Origin: JAPPLB01 sp965218555
Lineage (GTDB): Bacteria; Acidobacteriota; Terriglobia; Bryobacterales; UBA6623
DNA: 64,000 nt
NCBI GenBank assembly: GCA_965218555.1
Contig: OZ244625.1
Location: 2,294,001 to 2,358,000, forward strand
Reading direction: 5' to 3'
Shown: piece after piece, positions 50,563 through 59,036 of the stretch
How the letters are laid out: each line of letters begins with the position of its first letter
Numbering within the stretch: position 1 is the stretch's first letter
Program-made: the position numbers and the translations under genes
The notes under the pieces: generated by a model
What the model saw: the letters and a program-made list of their open reading frames with translations, nothing else
What the model was told of the DNA's origin: nothing
Databases searched by the model: none

Positions 50563-50859
50563 CTACACATGCGGGGCCATCGGCTCGATGGTTTCGGCAT
50601 CAATGGTGACGCCCTCCGAGGTGCGGCCATCCCGTTCCCGGGACACGCCCGTGTAGACCGTTTCGACATCGAGGAGGATCTTGCTGTGGATCGCCACGCC
50701 GCCGTCAAGAGCACGCTGCGGCAGAAAAATTTGGCAGAAGGCGCAAAGGTCCGGGGTTGACGGAGCCGCCTCGCTTTGTGCCCATAGCCTGTTAGCGAAA
50801 TCACAAGTCAGGCTGAATAACGCCATCAGGACTATCATTCCTTTCAAACTTCGTGGCAT
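50563..50859 (-). CDS. small secreted hypothetical protein
   Basis: 98 residues from ATG 50859, with AGGAT about 7 nt upstream; MIVLMALF at 50838 is an alternative start. A signal peptide (GMIVLMALFSLTCDFANRLW) is followed by a short Cys pair (DLCAFCQ) and a polar beta-type segment (HSKILLDVETVYTGVSRERD). It is divergently oriented from the PHP gene and lies upstream of the ribosomal promoter. The family is unknown to me, and it could be the N-terminal part of a longer gene broken by a frameshift near 50565. Confidence 0.45.
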   Translation of the reverse strand: MPRSLKGMIVLMALFSLTCDFANRLWAQSEAAPSTPDLCAFCQIFLPQRALDGGVAIHSKILLDVETVYTGVSRERDGRTSEGVTIDAETIEPMAPHV

Positions 50860-50867
50860 TCAAGATC

Positions 50868-51128
50868 CTATTGTTGTGAGATATGGTTTGTCGGTGATGC
50901 ACCCGCATCGAGCACGGGCGACAGTTCCTCCGAAGAGCTTGTAAACATATCGATGACCACTTTGTTTTGGTTAAGATTCTCAGGCGCTTCGCCGTTTCGG
51001 TGCTTGACGGAGGGCGGCATTGTGACAAGCCGAAGTGTTTCGGAACACCATAGGGCCCGCTGGTCAGGTGTAATCACGGCTATACCGCCGCTCCACGCCA
51101 TAGACTGGAACCATGTCGTCTGAGCCAT
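50868..51128 (-). CDS. doubtful small ORF
   Basis: 86 codons from 51128, overlapping the 5' end of the divergent PHP gene by 16 bp. The C-terminal half (SVKHRNGEAPENLNQNKVVI) has a protein-like composition, but there is no ribosome-binding site or recognisable motif. It may be spurious; I keep it at low confidence because it fills an otherwise empty intergenic stretch. Confidence 0.2.
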   Translation of the reverse strand: MAQTTWFQSMAWSGGIAVITPDQRALWCSETLRLVTMPPSVKHRNGEAPENLNQNKVVIDMFTSSSEELSPVLDAGASPTNHISQQ

Positions 51129-52000
51129 GGAAAGTTTCGCTGCACGGCGGTCACAGCGGCGAATTCTGCGAACACGCTACGTCGACGCTGCGAGAGGTTC
51201 TCGAAGCCGCCGCCGCCTTCGGATATCAGACGTTCGGTGTGAGCGAGCACGCTCCCCGAAGTGAAGACCGCTTTCTGTACGCGAGCGAACGCGAGAAAGG
51301 CTACACCGTCGAGCGGCTGCACCGGGAGTTCGAAGCGTATGTCGAGGTGCTCGGCGACCTCGCCAAGGAGTTTGATGGACGGCTCGTCGTGCTTCGAGGA
51401 TTCGAAGCCGAAGTCATCCCGACGGCGGGCTATGTGGAAGAAATGCTCGGCTGGCAGAAACGTTTCGGATTCGACTACATGGTGGGCTCAGTGCACTACG
51501 TGGACGAGGTTCAGATCGATGGCGAGAAAGCGGATTTCGAAGCGGCCGCCGCCCATTCTGGCGGGCTCGAAGCCTTCGCGGTCCGTTACTACTACACGGT
51601 CGCCCGCATGGTGGAGACTTTGCAGCCGGATGTAGTCGGTCATCTGGATCTGATTCGCCGCAACGCTTCCCCCGACGCCGTGCTCGACACGCCCGCGATT
51701 CGCGAGGCCGCCGAACGCGCCCTCAGCATGATCCAGGAGCACGATGCGATCCTTGACCTAAATACTGCCGGCTATCGCAAGGGTCTCGGCTCGCCATACC
51801 CCGCCCCGTGGCTCGTCCACCGAGCCAACGAGATGGGCATCGGCTTCTGCTTCGGCGACGACAGCCACGGCCCGGCGCAAGTCGGCGAAGGCCTCGAACA
51901 AGGGCGGCGCTACTTGCTGGAGAATGGCGTGGCGGAGATCGTCGCGATCACCCGCGGCCCCGAAGGGGTGGTCAGAAAGAGGATCCCGCTGTCAGATTGA
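51113..52000 (+). CDS. PHP-domain histidinol-phosphatase-like enzyme
   Basis: 295 residues. The PHP metal-site motifs are in place: SLHGGHSGEFCEHA near the N-terminus (HGGHS), FGVSEHAPR, GFEAEV, MVGSVHYVD, DVVGHLDLIRR and the C-terminal GDDSHGP. This matches the HisK/HisJ type of histidinol phosphate phosphatase (histidine biosynthesis, last phosphatase step). Related PHP phosphoesterases have other substrates, and no other his gene is nearby. A weak GGAA precedes ATG 51113. Probably cytoplasmic and monocistronic. Confidence 0.85.
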   Translation: MSSEPWKVSLHGGHSGEFCEHATSTLREVLEAAAAFGYQTFGVSEHAPRSEDRFLYASEREKGYTVERLHREFEAYVEVLGDLAKEFDGRLVVLRGFEAEVIPTAGYVEEMLGWQKRFGFDYMVGSVHYVDEVQIDGEKADFEAAAAHSGGLEAFAVRYYYTVARMVETLQPDVVGHLDLIRRNASPDAVLDTPAIREAAERALSMIQEHDAILDLNTAGYRKGLGSPYPAPWLVHRANEMGIGFCFGDDSHGPAQVGEGLEQGRRYLLENGVAEIVAITRGPEGVVRKRIPLSD

Positions 52001-52124
52001 CAGGAAGTTGCTCGTGGAGACGGTAATCGAGTCGGGACGGATTCTCAGGGATGAAAACCCTCGCCGCCGATCCTGAGTTCCTTGGTTTTGCCCTTGACCT
52101 CAAGCTGGTTTGGGAGCCGGAGAT

Positions 52125-54617
52125 CTAACCCGCACGGCGTAGTTTCTCCGTGTAATGCGCCCGGGCCTCATCGATCATCTCTTTGGCCCGTTCCCGGTTG
52201 TCGCCAGGCCCGAAGTTGTCGCGCTCTTCCAGATACAACCAAAGCCGGTCCACCCATCGAACCAGGACCTCGATGTCCCGTTTCACCAGCACCGGCTGCC
52301 CGCCGATGTGCACGTAAACCGGACCCGAGTGCGCTCGAGGCATTTGGTCGATGCCTCGCGAAGGGCGCCCCACTACCCGTACCGCAAACCACGTGGACCT
52401 CGTCACTTGAGCTTCTGTGACAACGCGCACCGTCTGTTCGGACGCGCTCACGTCGCGGGTCTCGATTTCCCTTCCGTTCGCGACCAGTTCGATCCGGGCC
52501 AGAGGCACGCGCGCGGTGACCTCCGCCACGATCCGCGCTCGATACGGAGCGTCCGCCGAAGCTTGGATCACCTCACCCATGACCTGACCGTTCACCGTGA
52601 ACTCGATCAGCGGCCCGTTCGTTACAAACGCACGGCCGTCACGGTAGCGCTCGATCCAGCGAGCCCAGTCCATCTTCGAGCCCACGTGGACGTACTGCCG
52701 CGCTCCACCCGGAATCCGATTGATCCCGCGCCAGTTCGTGAAGCAGTCCGTACCCGCACCCGGCGATATTTTCAAGCCGGCGTTGAGCAGCGTGTACCAC
52801 ATCGAATATGCGGCGTCGCCATAGGGCAGAACATCCAGAGCGTCGAGCGCCCCTAACGCCGCCGTGACCGGGCTCTCCTTCGCCCCCAGATTCGTATCGA
52901 ACACATCCGAGATGGGGGCGCGAATCGGATGCATGTACGTCACTAGCCCGCCTTGCGCTCGCGCCTTCTTCGCCGACATCGTGTTCAGCGGAAAGTCATA
53001 CGGCGAGTCGCTCCCCACGACGCTCGTATAAAACGGCGGCACCAGTTTCTTCAGGTTCAAAAAACCCATGTGCCCGAGCGGATCGCTGTTACGATACTCC
53101 TCGCCCCAATAGAGCTTGTAGCGGTCCGTCGAAAGTGCGTCGACGGCGCCTGTAAAAAACTCCTTGTCGTGAACGAACGCCCCCGCTGCGTTCGCCACGA
53201 TCATGTTCGCCGCGTTGAGGTCTTCCGCTTGTAACCAGGCCAGCGACTGATTCGGGCGCTGGTAGTAACTGCCGTTGTAGTTGGCGTGGAAATGGTTCTC
53301 GCCGGTGTACCAGCCGCGATCCGCCCAATTCGTCCAGCGTTCCATCGTGATGGTGAGCTCAGTCGTATCGCCCGCCGCGACGCCGACGCTGCGCTCCGCG
53401 ATGCGGTACTCGACTCCCTTGAGCGCCACCAGCCGCAGCCTTCCCGCCGGCACGACGATCGTGTCGTCTCCGCTGCCCACGAAGAAGCCCTGCCGTGGCT
53501 TGCCGGGGTCCAACGAGTAATAGAAGATCTGCCCACCCGACGGACAGTAGGCCTTGCCGTCGGACGACTCGACATAGAGCCGCACCGGCGTCGGCTTGCC
53601 GACCTCGTCGAGGACTTTCACTCGCACCCTGCCCGACGGCGTGCGGAACTTCAGCCCGCTGATGCGCACATGCTTCTTCTCACCGCCGTCGATCGGCATC
53701 GTGAACAGATCCAGATTGCCCATGTGGTTCGAGACATGAGCGATCCGCTTCCCATCGGGCGACACGGCCGGGTTGAATTCATCACGCGTCGTATTCGTGA
53801 TCGGTTGGCGCTCACCCCCGGCGCGGGATACCCGGTACAACTCGTAGTCGCCCTTGCCGTTCACCTCGACCGCCGAGTACACCGCCGCTGACCCATCCGG
53901 CAAGGCGGAAACGCTCCCCATCTGCACGATGTGCTCCGGCAGATACTTCGTTAGCGGCATTTGGATCATCGTTGCGGCGCCGCCCGCGGGCATCGACCAA
54001 ACCTGCGGCTCACCAAATCGGCGTCCTGCGAAGAGGATTTCGTCGTGCGGCCCATTCCACGCCGCGGCGATCCAGCGGTCTGTCGACGACCGTTGGGGAC
54101 GCGCTTGCAACGCCTTTGCTTCTCCGCTCGCGGCGTCGATCTGATAGAGCAACGCCCCGGAGTTCGGAACTTGCAGCGCGCAAACGATCCGCTCACCGTC
54201 CGGCGACCACGCCGGCGTTCCCGCGGTTGGATAAGGCATGTCAAGCACCCGCTCCCGTCCCGTCTCGATGTCCGCCAGCCACAGTTCTCCGCTGATGTTC
54301 GGTATGCGGCCGCGAGGCGCCGGGCCGTTGACGTACACGATCTGATCACCCCGCGGCGACCAGGCGGGGTGCGCGTGGTATCCTTCCGACGCCGTGAGCT
54401 GCCTCGCCTCGCCGCCTTCCGCGGGTACTTCCCAAACACTCCCGAACAGCGAAAACCCGAGCCGCTTCCCGTTCGGCGACCAGGTCGGGTCTATCGCTCC
54501 CCAGGTCAACGCTTCCGAGTCCGCGGCCGACGTGATTTCCAAGTTGTCGCGCGTGATGAAAATCCCCGCCAAAAGCGTAAGCGAGAGAACCGTCCAGCAA
54601 CGTCCGGGATTCGACAT
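52125..54617 (-). CDS. TolB-propeller plus CehA/McbA-type metallohydrolase
   Basis: 830 residues from ATG 54617. A signal-like helix (WTVLSLTLLAGIFIT) precedes WD40/TolB beta-propeller repeats (about 40-320: DPTWSPNGKRLGFSLFGSV, AGTPAWSPDGERIVCALQVP, FNPAVSPDGKRIAHVSNHMG). Next come a linker beta domain and a PHP-like CehA/McbA domain (GWYTGENHFHANYNGSYYQR, LVTYMHPIRAP, GAGTDCFTNW). The His/Asp residues expected at the metal site are visible. Substrate unknown; members occur widely in Acidobacteriota. The start codon lies 6 nt beyond a TATAAT box, suggesting a leaderless transcript. Confidence 0.85.
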   Translation of the reverse strand: MSNPGRCWTVLSLTLLAGIFITRDNLEITSAADSEALTWGAIDPTWSPNGKRLGFSLFGSVWEVPAEGGEARQLTASEGYHAHPAWSPRGDQIVYVNGPAPRGRIPNISGELWLADIETGRERVLDMPYPTAGTPAWSPDGERIVCALQVPNSGALLYQIDAASGEAKALQARPQRSSTDRWIAAAWNGPHDEILFAGRRFGEPQVWSMPAGGAATMIQMPLTKYLPEHIVQMGSVSALPDGSAAVYSAVEVNGKGDYELYRVSRAGGERQPITNTTRDEFNPAVSPDGKRIAHVSNHMGNLDLFTMPIDGGEKKHVRISGLKFRTPSGRVRVKVLDEVGKPTPVRLYVESSDGKAYCPSGGQIFYYSLDPGKPRQGFFVGSGDDTIVVPAGRLRLVALKGVEYRIAERSVGVAAGDTTELTITMERWTNWADRGWYTGENHFHANYNGSYYQRPNQSLAWLQAEDLNAANMIVANAAGAFVHDKEFFTGAVDALSTDRYKLYWGEEYRNSDPLGHMGFLNLKKLVPPFYTSVVGSDSPYDFPLNTMSAKKARAQGGLVTYMHPIRAPISDVFDTNLGAKESPVTAALGALDALDVLPYGDAAYSMWYTLLNAGLKISPGAGTDCFTNWRGINRIPGGARQYVHVGSKMDWARWIERYRDGRAFVTNGPLIEFTVNGQVMGEVIQASADAPYRARIVAEVTARVPLARIELVANGREIETRDVSASEQTVRVVTEAQVTRSTWFAVRVVGRPSRGIDQMPRAHSGPVYVHIGGQPVLVKRDIEVLVRWVDRLWLYLEERDNFGPGDNRERAKEMIDEARAHYTEKLRRAG

Positions 54618-54623
54618 GGCCCG

Positions 54624-54629
54624 ATTATA
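54624..54629 (-). promoter_or_regulatory. -10 box immediately upstream of a start codon
   Basis: TATAAT on the minus strand, with ATG 6 nt downstream, so transcription would begin at or next to the A of ATG. No good -35 was seen at 17 nt. No Shine-Dalgarno can fit in between. Confidence 0.5.
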
Positions 54630-54763
54630 CGCTCGTGTTTGTCTTTCAGCGTCTTGCACGGGAGGTCCCGCGGCCCGGCCGCAAAGTGTGTCTTAGCCAC
54701 TCGATCGACTGGTATTCTGAGGAGTGGCGTCCTAGCCTTCAGGCATTCAGCGAGGGCAACCAC

Positions 54764-55603
54764 ATGAGTGAACGAGTTAAACCGGTACGTGTCCCTGACC
54801 TGAAGAAAAAGAAGCGTCGCGGCGAGCGGATCACTATGCTCACTGCCTATGACGCCACCATGGCCGGTCTGCTCGACCGCGCCGGCATCGACGTGCTTCT
54901 CGTCGGCGACTCGCTTGGCATGGTCGTCGAAGGACACGACTCGACCATCCCTGTCACACTCGACGCGATGATTCACCACACGCAAGCGGTGAGCCGCGGA
55001 ACGAAGCGTGCCCTCGTCGTGGGCGACATGCCCTTCATGACCTACCAGACGGGCATCGAGGACGCGGTCCGAAACGCCGGCCGTCTCATCCAGGAAGGCG
55101 GTGCCGGCGCGGTGAAGATCGAGGGCGGACGCGCCGTGCTCGACGTGGCCGCTCGCCTGACCGACGTCGGCATCCCCGTGATGGGACACCTCGGCCTCAC
55201 GCCGCAGTCAATACTACGGTTGGGAGGTTTCCGGCCGCAAGCGCGCACGCCGGAAGATGCCGACCATCTCATCGCCGAAGCGCAAACACTCGAAGCCGCC
55301 GGAGTCTTCGCGCTGGTACTGGAATCCATTCCTGCCGAAGTAGCCGCCACGGTCTCGCGCGAACTCACCATCCCTACCATCGGCATCGGCGCCGGACCTT
55401 ACTGCGACGGCCAAGTGCTCGTCAGTTACGATGCCTTCGGGATGTTCGACAAGTTCGTCCCTTCGTTCGTGAAGCAATACGCGCGACTCGGCGGGCAGAT
55501 CGTCAGCGCGGCTCAAGAGTACATCAACGATGTCCGCGAGGGCCGCTTCCCCGCCCACGAGCACACCGTCTCCACCGTCGCCCGGCGCAGCGGCCGTGAC
55601 TGA
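54764..55603 (+). CDS. panB: 3-methyl-2-oxobutanoate hydroxymethyltransferase
   Basis: 279 residues from ATG 54764. It transfers a hydroxymethyl group from methylene-THF to alpha-ketoisovalerate, the first committed step of pantothenate synthesis. Hallmarks: ITMLTAYDATMAGLLDRAGI, DVLLVGDSLGMVVEGHDSTI (Mg-binding Asp), AVKIEGG, VMGHLGLTPQSILRLGGFR and IPTIGIGAGPYCDGQVLVSY. The catalytic Glu is in ALVLESIPAE. The stop overlaps panC (TGATG), so the two form an operon. Confidence 0.97.
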   Translation: MSERVKPVRVPDLKKKKRRGERITMLTAYDATMAGLLDRAGIDVLLVGDSLGMVVEGHDSTIPVTLDAMIHHTQAVSRGTKRALVVGDMPFMTYQTGIEDAVRNAGRLIQEGGAGAVKIEGGRAVLDVAARLTDVGIPVMGHLGLTPQSILRLGGFRPQARTPEDADHLIAEAQTLEAAGVFALVLESIPAEVAATVSRELTIPTIGIGAGPYCDGQVLVSYDAFGMFDKFVPSFVKQYARLGGQIVSAAQEYINDVREGRFPAHEHTVSTVARRSGRD

Positions 55604-56457
55604 TGGTCGACCTGCTCCGCACCATCTCCGACCTTCGCGCCAAGCTCTCCGCCGTTCGTAAGAACGGAACCGCGATCGGTCTTGTGCCCACCATGGGCGC
55701 CCTGCACGCCGGCCACGGCCGCCTGATCGAAAAGGCTGTCGCGGACGGTGGCTTCGTCGTCACGAGCATCTTCGTCAACCCCACCCAGTTCCATCGCGAG
55801 GACGACTTTCAGTCGTATCCGTGCGACCTTGCCACCGACCTCGCCTTCTGCGAGCGGCGCAACGTCGATGCCGCCTTCGTCCCGGACCCCGATGAAATGT
55901 ATGCCGCTGAACCGCTCACGTCCGTCGTCGTCAGCCGCTTGACCGAACACCTCTGCGGCCCACAGCGCCCCGGCCACTTCGAAGGCGTCGCCACCGTCGT
56001 CACCAAACTGTTGAACATCGTCCAGCCCGACCGCGCCTACTTCGGCGAGAAGGACCGCCAGCAACTGGTCGTGATCCGCCGCGTCGTCAAAGATCTCAAC
56101 ATCCCCGTCGAGATCGTCGGGGTCCCTACAGTCCGCGAGCCCGATGGCCTCGCGCTCAGTTCCCGCAATCAACTGCTGTCGCCTGAGGAAAGGCAAGGGG
56201 CCACGGTTCTCTACCGGGCGCTCCGGAAGGCCGAGGCGTTGGTGCAGGCAAGCGAAACTTGCCCCGGCGAAGTGATGAAACAGGGCCTCGCCGTGTTCGA
56301 GAGCGAACCGTCGACGCGCATTGAATACTTCGAAGTGGTTGACCCCGATCAACTCCAACCGGTCGACGAAATCAAGGCGCCCGTCCTGATCGCCGGGGCG
56401 GTGCACCTGGGCACGACCCGCCTTATCGACAACATCCTCGCGGAAGCACGGTCCTAG
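55603..56457 (+). CDS. panC: pantothenate synthetase
   Basis: 284 residues. It condenses pantoate with beta-alanine using ATP. The nucleotidyltransferase signature GLVPTMGALHAGHGRLI (HxGH-type), VTSIFVNPTQFHREDDFQSY, GPQRPGHFEGVATVVTKLLN, YFGEKDRQQLVVIRRVV and the KMSKS-like ALSSRNQLLSPEER are all present. The start overlaps the panB stop. Cytoplasmic and full length. Confidence 0.97.
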   Translation: MVDLLRTISDLRAKLSAVRKNGTAIGLVPTMGALHAGHGRLIEKAVADGGFVVTSIFVNPTQFHREDDFQSYPCDLATDLAFCERRNVDAAFVPDPDEMYAAEPLTSVVVSRLTEHLCGPQRPGHFEGVATVVTKLLNIVQPDRAYFGEKDRQQLVVIRRVVKDLNIPVEIVGVPTVREPDGLALSSRNQLLSPEERQGATVLYRALRKAEALVQASETCPGEVMKQGLAVFESEPSTRIEYFEVVDPDQLQPVDEIKAPVLIAGAVHLGTTRLIDNILAEARS

Positions 56458-56498
56458 GCTCCTCCACATCGTGTCCAGATCGGGGCCACAATAGGGCC

Positions 56499-57560
56499 AT
56501 GCACCCCATCATTCCCCGGCGCAAGATGCTCGCGTCGCCCCTGGCCTTATATCCTGTAGGCGCCATGGCCGCCAACCCCATGCGCACGCCTACCGGAACC
56601 CTCACCGACGTCACAGGTCTCAAAGTCGGTCACTTCCGTTCTGACAAGCGGCCGACCGGCTGCACCGTCGTTCTCGCCGAAGGCGGCGCCGTCGCCGGCG
56701 TTGACATCCGCGGCGGCGCTCCCGGCAGCCGCGAAACCGATCTCCTGCGTCCCGAGATGTCCATCCAGCAAGTACACGCCGTTGTCCTCTCCGGAGGCAG
56801 CGCTTACGGACTCGCCACTGCGGACGGCGTCATGCGCTATCTCGAAGAACGTGGAATCGGCTTCGCTACCAGCGCGGGTGTTGTCCCCATCGTTCCGGCG
56901 GCCATCCTTTACGATCTGGGTCTCGGCGAAGCGACGATCCGTCCCGACGCGCAGGCAGGCTACGAGGCCGCCAGGCAAGCTTCCGCCGATCCGGTTCCCC
57001 AAGGCAACGTAGGAGCGGGCGCGGGCGCAACCGTCGGTAAGCTCCTCGGTCGAGACCGCGCCATGAAGGGCGGCCTCGGCTCGGCCTCCCTCCGCCTCCC
57101 AAATGGCCTCGCCGCCGCCGCGCTCGTCGCTGTCAACGCCATCGGCGATATCGTCGATCCCGAGTCCGGGGCTCTACTCGCCGGTGCGCGCACCGAAGAC
57201 GGCGGCTCCCTCGCTGACGGGATGCAACATATCCGCGCGGGTGCGCTGCTTCCCGACACGTCTCCGGCCGAGAACACGACCATCGGCCTGGTCGCCTCCA
57301 ACGTCAACTGGACCCAAGCCCAAGCCACCAAGGTCGCCCAGATGGCTCACGACGGCTTGGCGCGGGCCATCCGCCCGGCGCACCTCCCCTTCGATGGCGA
57401 CACCATCTTCGCGCTGGGTACGGGCGGCTCCGAAGTCGATCGCAGGCTGCTCGGCCAAATCGGGGCTCTGGCCGCTGACGCAGTGGCCCAAGCCGTCGTC
57501 TCCGCCATCCTCCACGCCGAAAAGATCGAGGGTTATCCGGCGCATCGCGACTTGCAATGA
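56499..57560 (+). CDS. P1/S58 family peptidase (DmpA/NylC-like)
   Basis: 353 residues. The Ntn-type fold includes TPTGTLTDVTGLKVGHFRSD and CTVVLAEGGAVAGVDIRGGA, then HAVVLSGGSAYGLATADGVM, GNVGAGAGATVGKLLGRDRA and ENTTIGLVASNVNWTQAQA. The Thr after Asn in ENTTIG is the likely self-cleavage nucleophile, as in beta-aminopeptidases and NylC. A basic N-terminus with a short hydrophobic run (MLASPLALYPVGAMA) might be a weak signal peptide. It lies 41 nt after panC; some relatives make beta-alanine-related products, but a role in pantothenate supply is only speculation. Confidence 0.88.
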   Translation: MHPIIPRRKMLASPLALYPVGAMAANPMRTPTGTLTDVTGLKVGHFRSDKRPTGCTVVLAEGGAVAGVDIRGGAPGSRETDLLRPEMSIQQVHAVVLSGGSAYGLATADGVMRYLEERGIGFATSAGVVPIVPAAILYDLGLGEATIRPDAQAGYEAARQASADPVPQGNVGAGAGATVGKLLGRDRAMKGGLGSASLRLPNGLAAAALVAVNAIGDIVDPESGALLAGARTEDGGSLADGMQHIRAGALLPDTSPAENTTIGLVASNVNWTQAQATKVAQMAHDGLARAIRPAHLPFDGDTIFALGTGGSEVDRRLLGQIGALAADAVAQAVVSAILHAEKIEGYPAHRDLQ

Positions 57561-57597
57561 GAGCACGTAGCTGCGGTGCTTCAACTCAACCCGCGGT

Positions 57598-59004
57598 ATG
57601 ATCTTCGCCCTTCTCGCGTATTCCGGCTTCCTGATCGCCATCGGGCTCCTCGGATCCCGGCGAGTCCGGCGCAGCGGCGATTTCTACGTGGCCGCCCGCT
57701 CGCTTTCCACGCCGCTGCTGTTTTCCACGTTCCTCGCAGCGAACCTCGGCGCGGGCTCAACCGTCGGAGTCGCCGGGTTCGCCTACGTTGACGGACTCTC
57801 AGCCTGGTGGTGGGTCGCTTCGGCGGGTTTCGGTTCGCTGCTGCTCGCGTTCTGGATCGGGCCGCGTATCTACCGCGCCGCCTGCAGGCACAACCTGCTC
57901 ACCGTCGGCGACTACCTCGAGCACCGCTATGACCGCCGCGTCCGGCTCATCACCGCCGGCCTGCTGTGGCTGGGGTCACTCGCCATCCTCGCCGGACAGC
58001 TCATCGCTCTTGGCTTCATCCTGAAAGTCGTCGCCGGCATCCCAACACACTGGGGCATCGCTCTCGGCGGCGTCATCGTGACGATCTATTTCACGGCCGG
58101 CGGACTCCTCTCTACGGCGTGGGTCAACCTCGTCCAAGTCTGCGTCAAGGCGGCCGGATTCGGTATCGCGCTCCCCTGGGCGCTGACTCACGTAGCGAGC
58201 TGGCAAGACGTCTCGAGCGCCGCCGCCCGACACACCGGCGTCAACCCCGACGCCTACCTAAGCCTCAGCGGCATCGGCGCGGGCGGCATCGCCGGTTACG
58301 CCATCATCCTCATCCCCGCCTTCTTCGTTTCCCCCGGCCTTCTCCAGAAACTTTATGGAGCCAAGGACGAATCCGCCATTCGCCGCGGTGTCGGTCTCCA
58401 AGGTCTCGCTCTGCTGCTCTACTCCGTTTTCCCCGTCCTGCTCGGCATGATCGCATTCACTCGCTACCCGAACCTCGAAAATCCGGAGCTCGCCCTCCCC
58501 ACGCTGCTCTCCGCAGGCTTCCCCGTCTGGCTCGGCGCACTCATGCTCGCCGCCGTCTTCTCCGCCGAAGTCAGCTCCGCCGACGCCGTGCTTTTCATGC
58601 TCAGCACCTCGCTCGCTCGCGACCTCTACCAGAAGACGCTCCGTCCCAACGCCAATGACAAGGCGCTCTTGCGTGTCACGCGCATCACGGCCGCTATTGC
58701 CGGGCTGGCCGGAATCGCACTGGCTCTCTGGCTGGGGTCCATCCTCAAGGCGCTCCTCGTTTTCTACAGCCTTCTCGTTGTCACCTTGTTCGTCCCGCTC
58801 GTCACCGGATTGCACTCGACCCGCCCCAAGGCAAGCGCTGCGCTCACCTCGATCGCAACTGCCGTGCCGGCGACGATTGTCACCCACTTGCTCACCAACG
58901 GCAAAGGTTTCGGCCTCATCACACCGGTTGCCGCCGGCATCCTCGCTAGCGCTCTCGCCTTCGCTGCTACGGCCGCCCGGCGAACGCGCGACGCTTCCGT
59001 ATAA
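57598..59004 (+). CDS. sodium:solute symporter (SSS family)
   Basis: 468 residues, about 12-13 membrane helices. The N-terminal SSS features are RSGDFYVAARSLSTPLLFST and AANLGAGSTVGVAGFAYVDG. The motif GLLSTAWVNLVQVCVKAAGF lies in the middle, and the late AAVFSAEVSSADAVLFMLST corresponds to the Na+-site helix 8 region. Substrate not determinable. It is followed 32 nt later by a second symporter gene of the same orientation, so they may be co-transcribed. Confidence 0.88.
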   Translation: MIFALLAYSGFLIAIGLLGSRRVRRSGDFYVAARSLSTPLLFSTFLAANLGAGSTVGVAGFAYVDGLSAWWWVASAGFGSLLLAFWIGPRIYRAACRHNLLTVGDYLEHRYDRRVRLITAGLLWLGSLAILAGQLIALGFILKVVAGIPTHWGIALGGVIVTIYFTAGGLLSTAWVNLVQVCVKAAGFGIALPWALTHVASWQDVSSAAARHTGVNPDAYLSLSGIGAGGIAGYAIILIPAFFVSPGLLQKLYGAKDESAIRRGVGLQGLALLLYSVFPVLLGMIAFTRYPNLENPELALPTLLSAGFPVWLGALMLAAVFSAEVSSADAVLFMLSTSLARDLYQKTLRPNANDKALLRVTRITAAIAGLAGIALALWLGSILKALLVFYSLLVVTLFVPLVTGLHSTRPKASAALTSIATAVPATIVTHLLTNGKGFGLITPVAAGILASALAFAATAARRTRDASV

Positions 59005-59036
59005 TGGGCTGATCCGCTGAGGCCGGTCTTACCACC

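Noticed and set aside
50370..50804. 144-codon minus frame overlapping the secreted ORF
   Set aside because: Out of frame with the signal peptide, runs into the rpsL promoter, and has Ser/Arg-rich shadow composition.
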